A stretch of DNA of 64,000 nucleotides from Membranipora membranacea (taxonomy: Eukaryota; Bryozoa; Gymnolaemata; Cheilostomatida; Membraniporidae). The translations under genes were made by a program, and so were the position numbers. Below are positions 1 through 10,490 of this stretch, one piece after another. Positions within the stretch are counted from its first letter, which is position 1. Each line of letters starts with the position of its first letter. The notes beneath the pieces are model-generated. The model saw only the letters and a program-made list of their open reading frames with translations, was not told where the DNA came from and did no database searches. Location of the stretch: positions 2,051,001-2,115,000 of the forward strand of contig OU612066.1 in NCBI GenBank assembly GCA_914767715.1, written 5' to 3'.

Positions 1-606
1 TTTTGACCTTTTTGCCATCATCTTAATGAACTCATCTACCTCTATACTACCACTACCATCCTCATCTACATCTTCTACCATAGCTTCTAACTCCTCCTCT
101 GTGGGATCCTGGCCTAACGCCTGCATCACCTGCATTACAAGATAATAAAGTGGTGTGGATATGTGCTAATAGTCCGTTACAGTTACAGGTAAAGTCTCGA
201 AACATTCAGTCTATTTGGTCTTGACAAATCTGATTTTGGAACTTACTGGCAATCTGATATCATATCTGTGTTGAATCATTCATGTTTACGTTCAGAGAGC
301 TACCACTGAGCTGGAACAATGATCCCCGGTACTCATGATGGCAAATTTAATTTCCACGCTGAATGACACCTATATCTTAGAGGACAATCACAACACATAT
401 TGAATAAGGACTGACAGTTGAGAAATTTTGACAAGACCTGCTTTATACATAGACAGCAACCAAACATAACTATGACAGACCTGTCGAAGTTCCTCTGTAC
501 TTATATTTCCACTGCCATCTTCATCAAATGTGTTAAATGTGTCTGTTAGCTCTCGTATCTCCTCCTGGGTCAGGTTATCCACGGGGTTAGACTGCATACC
601 CCCCAT
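1..606 (-). CDS. Calmodulin-like EF-hand protein, 5' part
   Basis: Two coding exons are seen, 606-481 and 129-1 (minus strand), and the gene continues past the left edge. Exon 1 starts MGGMQSNPVDNLTQEEIREL and ends ...EELRQ at a CAG|GTCTGT donor. Exon 2 follows a TGCAG acceptor in phase 0 and reads VMQALGQDPTEEELEAMVED onward. Two canonical EF-hand loops are visible: DEDGSGNISTEE in exon 1 and DEDGSGSIEVDE in exon 2, each with acidic residues at positions 1, 3 and 12. The order helix-loop-helix, the linker LGQDPTEEEL and the MMAK ending of the second hand match the N-terminal lobe of calmodulin/troponin C relatives, which bind Ca2+ and switch partner proteins. It is not canonical calmodulin, because the N-terminus is longer and the loops differ. 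Troponin C or another calmodulin-like protein is equally possible. Confidence 0.88.
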
Positions 607-1546
607 CGCTGAGCTTCTGCCGACGATCCCAACAACTTGAAGTTTTAAACTCGTAGAAATTATATGGTGATTTCTTCCAGCTGAGCTTTATTAAATCCAA
701 GGACCGATTTCTGATGATGTCGCTGCTTACTGCCTTATCTGGAGAGTTCTTGTATAAGCAGAGTTCATATATGGCAGCAGACTATTGTCTCTTATGTTGT
801 TATCAGTAAACGTTACCTGAACACAATAATTCTCTCTCCTTTATTCTCGTCTGAAATAAAGAAATTGTTTTATACTGTTTAAAATTTCTCGACCTGTACT
901 TGCTGCTAAGCTGTTAAGAATGTGGCACTGAATTGTTTTTAGATTAATAATTCAATTAGTATAGCCCCGGGCTGGCAGCGGTTTGGCACCTGAGATTTAT
1001 ATCAACGTCGGCAGCATTATGAATTCTATTATAACACGCTGAGTATATGTTTGTATGTTTTTGATGTCAACACGCCCGTAAGCAAACACAATGCATTAAT
1101 GTGTATAGAGAAAACACAACTATATAAATATAACTTAGTGTGTGGTAACCAGTAATTTGATGCTAAAAATTACACATGTTATATACATATATCAATAATG
1201 TTACAGTTATGTTATAGCAATGGCAATGAAACTATGAAACTTAGTTATGTGAGATGACAATATTTAAAAAAAATAATCGTGTTACACGCTTAATTAATTT
1301 TACTTCCATGAATAAATCTTCAAGGGAAGAAAGGACTGTATTCACTGCAGTATAATCTAGATTACGACAAGCATGATAAAAGAAACGAGATTATCTAGAA
1401 TAGAATAGATCTATTTGTTCCTATTGTCTACAACCAAGTATCATCTAATCTGACAAACAAAAATCATATTAATATTTTTAGTGGCTATGGAGGAGTTTTA
1501 AAGACTTACTATATTTGAGGGAAGTAAAAAAAATAACTGTGCTTTG

Positions 1547-1581
1547 GTAATATCAAGGAGTCTTTAACTCCTTGGTGATAT
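1547..1581. repeat. Micro-palindrome with near-identical 7-bp flanks
   Basis: A 21-bp palindrome (1554-1574, CAAGGAG...CTCCTTG) is flanked by GTAATAT on the left and GTGATAT on the right (6 of 7 identical). This fits the C...G-ended, 7-bp-duplication class seen repeatedly in this window. Confidence 0.5.
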
Positions 1582-2738
1582 GAGACAGTCATTGGGCTCT
1601 CTAATGTGCTAAATACCAATTTGGGTTAGAGCCTTATTCTGTTGTTTAAATCACACAATGGAAAATTGAAAAGTAAATGTGTGCTAGACTACATATAACA
1701 CAAACTATGTAACCAGATTAAGAATGGTCAGCGGCAGCTCTATAACAAGAGCTCAAAGAAAGAAATCCCACTTCAGTTTCTTAAAGCAAGCTAAATTTAT
1801 ATCACTATATTGACCGAATAATGAGTGGCCGGTATAGTCGGCGTGCAAACAAGACATACCATTGCGAAATGTAGCGATATGAAAACTTTCTCCGAGGAAT
1901 TCATTTCAATAACAAAATCATTTAATTATTAAAAGTGATATACCACTAAAATATTGATGTGTGTAAGACTCAGTAGTTCTACTCGAAAAATAATTGTCGA
2001 TGCTGTAAATCCTCGGCTAATTGATGAAGACTGATTAAAATTTGCAAAAAGGAAGTTCATTGGCTTGTCAATTAGGGTGATTTAAACAAATGAAACCCGT
2101 ATCAGTACATACAGCGGCAGACTCGGAATGTGAATACAGCATGTGGTATAAGAGCTTCAGACTAGACATCTTACACATAAATACACAACATGTTTGAAAC
2201 ATTCGGACGAACGCTAAGGCGTATAAAGGTTAGCGCGGTCAGGGGGTCAGGGCGGGTGTAAGATGATGCATAAAGAAGTGTGCACACTATTATAATAAAA
2301 TAAATGTGTTGAACTTTATTTTACGTAAGAGAAAATAGATGAAGGTGATTATGTAACTCACCTCCCCCTATGCTGCACTTTCCGTCAATAAACTGTAGAA
2401 TATCAGTCGATGTATTAATCAATACCAATCTTATGCATAAAAAATGAGTACGTATTATAGCAACAACAGTTACGGTTTTGTATCTATTCACATTGTATTG
2501 ATTTGGTTCATTACCTTACCGTTGACAATTAACATAACACCGATTTGATGATTTTCTGGTTGGTTTTTCTACATTGAAGGACATTTTCGTCTTACTCACA
2601 TCGTGTCTAGCTGTCTTGGCAAGTCTCCCCATCCCCGACAAATTTTGTCTAGACAAACTAATCATATCAGCCATTTGACTGCTATGTCATGAAAATTCTA
2701 AAGTAACTCAAAAGTATGCCCAACGATAGCAAGGGATC

Positions 2739-2806
2739 CTACCCTCCTAGCCTGTGTTGACAAGCCTCCGACCGAACAAAGCTTGTCAAGACAGGCTACT
2801 ACCCTC
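2739..2806. mobile_element. 52-bp palindromic insertion with exact 8-bp duplication
   Basis: The element at 2747-2798 begins CTAGCCTG and ends CAGGCTA, with arms that pair (TTGACAAGC against GCTTGTCAA). The flanks 2739-2746 and 2799-2806 are both CTACCCTC, an exact 8-bp target-site duplication. A second member with a different exact 8-bp flank is at 27309-27358, so this is a repeated mobile family and not a chance hairpin. The 8-bp duplication suggests a hAT-like transposase. Confidence 0.75.
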
Positions 2807-3078
2807 TACCCTCACCCTCTACCCCACCCTCCCTGCCTCTACCCTCTTCAAGCATGAATTTAATTATTCGGAATTGCCTTTTCATGTGAGCTCTAGTGAA
2901 ACAAGTTATCACATCTTTGATGTGCATCCTGTTATAAAGTAGGCGTGGTCCGCCAAAAGATAAAATTCCCAATCTGAAGTAACTGACATCAAGGTCCAAA
3001 AAGTGTTCAGTGCAATAAATAATATAATTACTATTTGGCTGTTGCTCATTGCAAAGCTCTGTGAACATCATTATCAAT

Positions 3079-6000
3079 ATGTCTACCAGTATGGAAAGAC
3101 TAAAGACCATTCAGAGGCATGTTATTGGACGGAACCAGAGCTGCAGTGGTGAGAATATTCAACCACACAAAGTCAGTAGTAGTAGAGATACTGGCAAGAT
3201 TGCTACAATACCATCTTCACAAGGTGAGCATCAAGCTACCGGAGTCATGTATTGTATGGAAAATGCACTTGATGCAGTTGCTGTTTCTAATAATTCCCAT
3301 GCTGAATGTATAAAAAATTATGATTTTGATAGTCAAGTGTGCAAGTACTACTTCAGTCTGGTCCCTGTGTCAAAAGAAGTTACCTCCATGCTCTGTGTCT
3401 CTATCTGTCTTTTGCCATAATATGATATCATGCATGGATATGGTGGAGTGTAGCCTGTGTGTAGGCTCTGATAGGTGGATGGGGGAAGAAGAGCCAGTGC
3501 CAGGTCATCGGGTACATTCAGGAAAGTACCCTTGACCTTGGCATTGCCTATCTTTTAATAAATGTGGAGTATTGCATAAGATGAAAAATTGTTGACCAGA
3601 TGTGATTTCAAACCACAACCCTCATACCTATCATAGGCAGGTGCTCTACGAATTAAGCTATCAGGACATGTTATATTAGTAAACTCTATCATTATGCAGA
3701 TCAAAGCAAGCCCAAAAAATTACTTCCATTTATCAGAAGTTAGTCACTAGTTAGTCAATATTTATGAATCCTCATGCATGTTGAATGTTGCTGTATGTTA
3801 TTCACATTTTGCAGATGAGCTAACCTACACATACATCAAAGTTAAAACCATGGGGAAGAACAATAATATTGGATATATAGAATTAGACAGACCAAAAGTT
3901 ATGAACGCCATCTTTGACCCTCTAATGATGGATGTTTGTAGTGCTCTGGATGAGTTTGAAGCTAATGATGACATCAGCTGTGTGATCCTCACTGGATCCA
4001 CTAAAGCTTTCTCAGGTCAGCCAATATATTCTCAGGCCATCTTGATTTGTATGAGTGCCATCATGAATAACATGAATATCATTATCGAATCATGAGGGTA
4101 GTTTAAGTTAAAGGGAAACTCATTGATGTATGCAAATTCCAAGCTTTTCTTTTCAGTTGGAGCTGACATCACACAAATGGCCCCAGTGTCCAAATTTGCT
4201 GATATATACAAATCGAAGCATCTAGCTAACTGGGACAGGATAACCTCGTTCAGAAAACCCCTCATTGCTGCTGTCGACGGCTATGCTGTAAGTGGTCCCC
4301 TTATCTGCACTCTGCGCATGTGCGAACTGTTGAGGCATACGTTCGTCTCTGCAGCATAGGGCTTGAACTAATTCACCTAGTCTGAGTACCTAAATTGGGA
4401 AAACAATGGAAACCGATAATTTAGAAATATTTGGGCCTATATGGAACACTGGTTTTGATATCATATAACCTTGAACCCTGAGAGTTGCCTTTCTTGATGG
4501 AAGGCAGCGCCACCACCACTGTGCTGCAGAGATAGACTATGTCACAAGGCTATCCTGCACGTAGAGTGCCTTATCTGGGAAGCTTTTCGTGTAACACAAT
4601 GACAAAATATATTTTTACGTCTTCATATATCTGGAAGTAATGATTTCATAGGTAATACGTATATCTTAGGTTCCCCAATTTAAAAGATCAAAACTTTTGA
4701 CTTAATAATAAACCTAGACAGGATAAATTGAGCATTAGCATTTAGGCACTCAGGTATTTAATTGTCGGTGGTGTTACAACATTAAATCGTGTAGTAGCAT
4801 TGGTGTTATCGTTGACTTGCATTCAAAATTTAAAACCCATAAAAATTTTACAAAAAGCTGCTTTAAGAGTCATTGTTCGCATTAAACCTGGGGAACATGT
4901 TTCCACATATTTTGAAAAACTTAAAATTATGCCTTTAAAAATGATTTTTGAATATAGATTATTAAAGTTGCTTTTAAAAACATATACAACGGAAGAAATT
5001 TTAAAACTTTTGCCAGAACATAACCATGATACGAGATCAAAAGCCCTAAAGACAATTCAAGCTAACAACAACAGGGGTGGGAGGTCCCTGTTGTACACAG
5101 GTGTGAAACTGTACAACAGGTACCTTTTGGAAGATTGGACAGGATCTGGGAACAATCCCATGGCTGGTCTGGCTGAGTGCCTTTGGGTCTATGCTCGACA
5201 GCGGGCACTGTGCTGACTCGTGCTTCGACTTATCGGCTTGTGTGGGTGTTCTTCATGGGTGACCACCGGGACAGCCGTCACTCTGGTCTTCGGACTATCT
5301 GGCTGAGCTCTTGCTTTTCTTTTATCTGTATTATTTACTAATATGCCAAATTATTTTATTTGATTAAACTAATTTTATAGCATAAACAATAAAAAAAAAG
5401 AAAAAAAGATAACAGGTTTTTTATTGATAACTTAAATAATTTAAATCAGATTTTGGGTTCAAATATTGCTAAAGCATGTCGTGAACAGTTGGTGTCCATT
5501 TACAACCAAAAAGATTTACTAAAGACAAAACAACATCAAATTGATGACAAGATGTTTCTAAATGTTAAAAGCAATTTTCAAACTCAAAATCTGATCAAAA
5601 TTGATCGAGTTATCAACAAAAAACATCGCTTGTGGACTGCAAATCAATTATAGCATTATTGCTACTACAAAATTCAATGTCGTAGCGTCACCCACAATTA
5701 AGTGCCTCACTTTAGCTGTACATGGTGTCCTGTCTAGATTTATGATCTATGGTCTATGATCTATGATCAAAACTCTCTTTTTTTTTATATAGTTGTTAGC
5801 TTCAAGTAGTTCAATTATACTATTACACTATTATCTCATAATGGTCCTCTGTCCACTGTAAAGAGGTACAGGTTTGTATCTGAGAGAGAGAAACTCTTGC
5901 ATGATTAATTAAAACGTATTCACTATGTTTCCATATGTCGATTTTGTAAGGATTTCGGGAGTAATCACCCCATGGAAACGGCATTAAAATCAAATTCCGA

Positions 6001-9000
6001 TTGTGACGAATGACTTTTTGGACGCGAATATGCATACCGTGTTTATTCGACCTATTTCCTAATTGGTTAGCGCGCTTGCACACAATGCCTTCTAAGAGAT
6101 TACACGTGGTAGGCCCGGGGTTCAAATCCCGGCCGCGGCAGATTCTTTTCATGTTTTTCCCATCATGGGAATGGTTAGAATCCACTGGATTCTAACCATT
6201 CGAAATTGGAGTGAACCACAAAATCGAAGCATGGAACCATAGTGAAAATTGCATAGTTCAATCAGGATCAATACAAGACACTCATATCATAGTGGCCCTC
6301 TGTACAGTACCTTATATGAAAGTGCCCAAAAACCAGATAAATACCAAAAGCACATCCAACAGATTGGAAAGTGAGCAAAATGTAACGATATGGATTTAAA
6401 GCTAATCTAAATAAGAAAATGGACGCACTAGTGTTCATGGGACTGATGTTATAAATTGAAAACAGTCACAATGATGCCATATATCACTTGTGTATAAATC
6501 TCATTAAAGCGAAACCACTTTTCTTATTTCGCTGCCGCCCGGAAAACTAGCATGGGATATTGGTAAAGATTAGATTTTTTGGTGACATTGTTATTTTTTG
6601 GCATACCCTATTTTTCTGATGATACTCTTACAAGTTTATTTTTGATTTATACGTAATATGATGGTATAAAATAAAAAAAGTATGATAATGGTAACTTCTA
6701 AATTCCTACCATTCCAACAAGTTCAGAGCACTGAAAACTTGTGTCTATACTATGTTATACTACAAAGTCACCATGAAAAATCAGATTTAAATGGTCATCC
6801 GAAGACAGTTTTCCTCATTGCAGCAAAATGGAAAGGTGATTTTGGTTAATGATAGTTGTTACAATGTGATATATGGGTTCATTGCGACCGTTGTGGCCCT
6901 CTTGACTATAAATTATAGCAAGCTTATGAAAACTTGTATATCAACTCTATCAATTCTGATATGCTCCTTCTGATTTTGCAAGTTTTTAACTCTATCATTG
7001 TTTTTCTGTTCACCTTCCAAATTTGCTGGCTGCGTTTTGGCAGTGATACGCTTATTGTGCAATATTATGTGAGGTACATAATCGGATCAGCCTAAAAACT
7101 CCACTGGAATCATCTGTCAAACCTTATCTATTTAATTTTTCTAAATGAAGATTCCTAATCACCTTTTGATATATGTTGGTACTGTGAATGCCTCACTTTT
7201 GGTCTTGGTATCAAATTTTCCTAACTGGAGTTTCTCTGAAAGATCTCAGTGCCATATGGGTTGCCACTATTTTCCATAATGACATGCTTTCTGGCAAGGG
7301 ATGCTGTGATTTTAGCAAGGGGACTGAATAGGGATTTGTTTGACAAAGAATAATATAGTATTTGTATAAATATTGCATTCCATACACCATACCAATTCTC
7401 GTACAACTGAATCCCTCATGCTGAATTCATAATCCCAACGACAATAGAAAAACGGCTAGTACTACACAGGTTTCTATACAGACATTTTTATGGTTACAGA
7501 AATATGTGATCCCAAAACGACTCCCGTATAGATCAAGTTTATGCCAATTGCCTGTATTCCAGTTGCTCCCTTCCACTGCGGCCTGACCAGTGGATCAGGA
7601 GCAACCATAGACTTAATTAACTATAGTAGTATAGTAGTATATTAAGTCTATGGGAGCAACTCTTTATTCAGGCAAATGGACCAAACTTAGTCTAACTCTT
7701 GTACTATTTAGTGTCTACTGAGTATCAACAGAGGAATATCATATCTCAATATTCATGATATCTATTTGGTTATAAAATGTCAAGATCAGTTGATGGAGAT
7801 TTAAATAATTGAAAAATCATAATTTGATATGGCCCTTTGATTAATATTTTTTATCACCAGATGAATTCCACAATTGACAATTTGTTCAAAGATTGGCAAC
7901 TGTGTCCCTGGATTAAAAGAAGCTAAGCTATTGTCAAAACTCTTTCCAATCCAGAGACATTAATCAAGAAATTTGATCTTATTATTGTAGATGTAAGCCC
8001 CTTATATTAGTTTAGGCGCTTAAACTGTGCGGGGATAGCAGGTAGTAGCATTTCATTATCAACCACTTTCCTACCCGACCCATCCACCCGACCACTTGGG
8101 AAAGTGGTTGATAAAGAAAGTCTAATACCAGCTAAAGTAGCTTAAGTTACATGAAAATCTTTTCCCATTGCGGAAGCTTTTCCCAATATCAGCCATAGTT
8201 TATTTCATGATAAGAAATTAAACATACTCGTTATCATTATTATATTATACACTTTTTATTTGGCAGACAACATCATCCTGGTCGGCTGTTTTACATAATG
8301 TGGAATTACATTTTTCATGGAATAAACTCATGGAATTACATATTTCAGACGTCTAATAAAAAAATAGAGATTAATTTTTTGCAGACATTGATTATGCGAT
8401 AGGAACAACAGGATGGAGTGAAGTTTAGCCGAATAATTTCACTTAGTACCTAGTTTAATAAACCGTCAATAAACACTGTTGATACAGAATCAGATTTGTT
8501 AGTTCCGTTCTATCTCACTGTTACAGTATGGCGGTGGATGTGAAATAGCTATGATGTGTGATATTATCTACGCCTCTAGTAGAGCAAAGTTTGGTCAGCC
8601 TGAGATCAAAATTGGTATCATACCCGGTAAGTATTCTCATCTCAGTATATCACAACTTCTCATTTCTTATTCTTAAAAATGTTAGCTAGCTATAAAAATC
8701 AATTGAGTGTGTAGTTGTACTTTCTTCTTACAAGTGCAGAAAACTTCTAATATAAAAGCTAACAGGTTGGCCTAGCATTTACTTTACTGCTCAACAACAC
8801 AACATCAAACTCATATTTTCATCATATTGAGTCTTGTACTCTATATTTGTTACACCAGGTGCGGGTGGAACGCAGAGGCTCCCGCGAGCGATCGGCAAAT
8901 CTAAGGCTATGGAGCTATGCCTCAGTGGTGACCCTATGTCCGCTGAGGACGCACTCAAATTTGGTGAGATTTTCATCTCGTCTAACTTATTATCGAATTC

Positions 9001-10249
9001 ATTGTTTTCTCATCACAATAAGCTAAAAGACTTGCTGTAAATTTGTCAGTTTATTGTGACTTGTATCGACTAACGCAAAAATGATACAAAGTTTGTTCAT
9101 TATATTACAAGTCTGCCACCTGTTTTGCTGCCTCACCATCCAATGTATATTACGCGTTACCAATTATATAGCCCATATTTATTTATGGCCTCTACAGTAG
9201 ATTTTTTCACTCCAAAGTCCCTTTCTGATGTGTTATTCTTGTACGCGTTTTATTTGTGTGTTCTGTGTCCCGTTCTGATGTGTTATTCTTGTACGCGTTT
9301 TATTTGTGTGTTCTGTGTCCCGTTCTGATGTGTTATTCTTGTACGCGTTTTATTTGTGTGTTCTGTGTCCCGTTCTGATGTGTTATTCTTGTACGCGTTT
9401 TATTTGTGTGTTCTGTGTCCCGTTCGGATGTGTTAATCTTGTACGCGTTTTATTTGTGTGTTCTGTGTCACCTTTTAAACTCCACACTTATTCAGTGTTA
9501 TGGTTACGTTAGTTTGTGTTTCCTCTTATTGCAGGTTTGGTGGCCGGTGTGTTTCCACCAGAGCAGCTCCTCAATAAATGTTTAGAAAAAGCCGAAAGGA
9601 TTGCATTGAACTCACCGCTCATACTCTCCATGTGCAAAGAAGCAGTCAATAAATGTAAGAAACCATCTTATAGCATATCGAAAAAGTGAAGGGATGAATA
9701 GGGTTGTGTATTTGAATATTTATGCTATTCTTTACTGGTGGTCTACCCTCCTAATTCTAACATTAGTTTCATTGCTGATAGAAGAAAGGGAAATTACTTC
9801 ACAAGTACCCTCTTCTGTTCTGCATATCGATGCCTCAGTTATCACACATTCACCTAGTCTCTGCAGACCTATGCGCTACGATGTGCACTGTGATATATGT
9901 TTTAATATTTACAGCTTTTGAAACAACATTGGCAGAGGGATTAAATTTTGAGAAGAGAATTTTCCATTCTACATTCGCTACAGTAAGTAAAAACATGACA
10001 CCAAAGTTGCAGAGCGCTTCCTCTAGCAGAAAAACTGTATTGATTGGAAACTGCTGCCTCATCATATTGAGTTTTGTATACAAATGTATACCTTTGCTCA
10101 GCTTTGTCCTCACAACTTATGTTATGTAACTCAAATCAAATTTAGATCTTCCTTCCACTGGTATACTGGTTATTTTGTTGCAGGCTGACAGACTGGAGGG
10201 GATAATGGCATTCGTAGAGAAGAGAAAGCCACAGTATAGCAATGAGTGA
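3079..10249 (+). CDS. ECHS1: Enoyl-CoA hydratase, mitochondrial (crotonase)
   Basis: Eight exons: 3079-3148, 3815-4015, 4157-4287, 8527-8626, 8859-8963, 9535-9654, 9915-9982, 10184-10249. They total 861 nt and encode 286 aa (human about 290), with every GT/AG junction in phase. The enzyme hydrates trans-2-enoyl-CoA in mitochondrial beta-oxidation and branched-chain amino-acid breakdown. Exon 1 encodes a basic leader ([18 protein letters not shown]), a plausible mitochondrial presequence. Family hallmarks in order are [15 protein letters not shown], the oxyanion-hole stretch AVGADIT (here SVGADIT), [36 protein letters not shown] and FVEKRK near the end. The catalytic glutamates fall at about Glu140 (GGCE) and Glu160 (QPEI), with the 20-residue spacing of mammalian Glu144/Glu164. 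Start: the first ATG is at 3079, and Met at 3091 is an alternative. Intron 3 (4288-8526) is swollen by repeats. A poly(A) signal lies at 10453. Confidence 0.95.
3560..3675 (-). repeat. tRNA-derived SINE-like element
   Basis: On the minus strand the sequence has an A-box-like TAGCTTAATTCGTAGAGC and a B-box-like GGTTTGAAATC about 35 bp later, then a tail containing TTTTTCATCTTATGCAAT. The same tail follows a tRNA-like head at 62145-62260, so the two are copies of one family. The acceptor stem does not close, so this is not a functional tRNA. It lies in ECHS1 intron 1. Confidence 0.55.
4311..4562 (-). repeat. About 250-bp dispersed repeat, copy 1
   Basis: This stretch is closely matched in inverse orientation at 41397-41646. 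Shared blocks include TGCGAACTGTTGAGGC, AGGGCTTGAACTAATTCACC, TTGATGGAAGGCAGCGCCAC and GATAGACTATGTCACAAGGC. It sits about 25 bp inside ECHS1 intron 3. I see no ORF, and the family is unrecognised. Confidence 0.7.
4687..5773. mobile_element. MITE family A, copy split by a LINE
   Basis: The element spans 4695-5765 and is flanked by an exact 8-bp duplication ATCAAAAC (4687-4694 and 5766-5773). Its ends match the copies at 23156-23613 and 25925-26364: CTTAATAATAAACCTAGACA on the left and CCTGTCTAGATTTATGATC on the right. The left arm stops at about 4815, where LINE sequence begins, and resumes after an A-rich tail at about 5408. The LINE therefore jumped into this MITE. It lies in ECHS1 intron 3. 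Confidence 0.8.
4815..5408 (+). mobile_element. LINE (non-LTR) reverse-transcriptase 3' fragment
   Basis: The open frame 4800-5216 reads [17 protein letters not shown] and continues to [10 protein letters not shown] and [11 protein letters not shown]. This is the pattern of the last part of non-LTR reverse transcriptases (QK.A.R followed by a short C-terminal segment). It is followed by a short 3' tail ending in an A-rich run at 5389-5408. The copy is strongly 5'-truncated, as is typical of target-primed reverse transcription, and is certainly inactive. It interrupts MITE A. Confidence 0.7.
6040..6145 (+). repeat. tRNA-like sequence
   Basis: The A-box-like TAATTGGTTAGCGCGC and a strong B-box GGGTTCAAATCCCGG are spaced as in a tRNA gene with a variable arm. 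The 3' part GGCCGCGGCAG finds no matching acceptor strand upstream, so a working tRNA is unlikely. This is probably a tRNA pseudogene or a SINE head. It lies in ECHS1 intron 3. Confidence 0.4.
6170..6202. repeat. Perfect short hairpin
   Basis: AATGGTTAGAATCC and GGATTCTAACCATT form a 14-bp stem around a three-base loop (ACT). No flanking duplication was found. It lies directly after the tRNA-like sequence at 6040-6145. Confidence 0.5.
7598..7660. mobile_element. 47-bp palindromic insertion with exact 8-bp duplication
   Basis: The element at 7606-7652 begins CATAGACTTAAT and ends ATTAAGTCTATG. The flanks 7598-7605 and 7653-7660 are both GGAGCAAC. The ends match the outermost bases of MITE family A, so this looks like a copy reduced to its termini. 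It lies in ECHS1 intron 3. Confidence 0.8.
8056..8114. repeat. Inverted repeat, 16-bp arms
   Basis: TTATCAACCACTTTCC (8056-8071) is repeated in reverse complement at 8099-8114, with 27 bp between. No clear flanking duplication was found. It lies in ECHS1 intron 3. Confidence 0.5.
9223..9472 (+). repeat. Minisatellite, five 50-bp units
   Basis: The unit begins TTCTGATGTGTTATTC and ends TTCTGTGTCCCG. Units start at 9223, 9273, 9323, 9373 and 9423. The first four are nearly identical and the fifth is diverged. It lies in ECHS1 intron 5, about 60 bp before exon 6, and is a likely length polymorphism. Confidence 0.95.
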
Positions 10250-10452
10250 ATACTTCAGCTCCAATGAGTCAAAAGCCAGACATTTTATTCTATTCAATTT
10301 TGGTGCTTTGAGAGAGAATGCAGATACATGCAAACTTCCATTGGGTGCCATCCAAAGTATTAGATATTTTCATTTATGTATTTTCATTTCAAGTATTGAC
10401 ACGTCATAAATGGGACCGACATGTTCAATCTACATATCATACATAATAAGAC

Positions 10453-10458
10453 AATAAA
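10453..10458 (+). terminator. Poly(A) signal of ECHS1
   Basis: AATAAA lies 204 bp after the ECHS1 stop codon and just before the end of the convergent minus-strand gene at 10491, so the two 3' ends nearly meet. Confidence 0.55.
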
Positions 10459-10490
10459 TGTTCCAGCAGTGTTATGCACACATTTTTTGT

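Larger units (their letters stand above)
607..3078. other. Intergenic region between divergent genes
   Basis: This lies between the start of the minus-strand EF-hand gene and the start of the plus-strand ECHS1 gene, so it should hold both promoters. I see no convincing exon. It contains two micro-palindrome insertions (1547-1581 and 2739-2806) and a CCCTCTACC-rich stretch just after the second one. No clear TATA box could be assigned. Confidence 0.5.

Noticed and set aside
3049-3420. The 123-codon frame over the ECHS1 first exon as a separate gene, and a PTS2-like RLx5HV reading as a peroxisomal thiolase start
   Set aside because: Only the first 70 bp after the ATG at 3079 are needed. They splice in phase into the hydratase exon and look like a mitochondrial leader. 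The rest has no family match.
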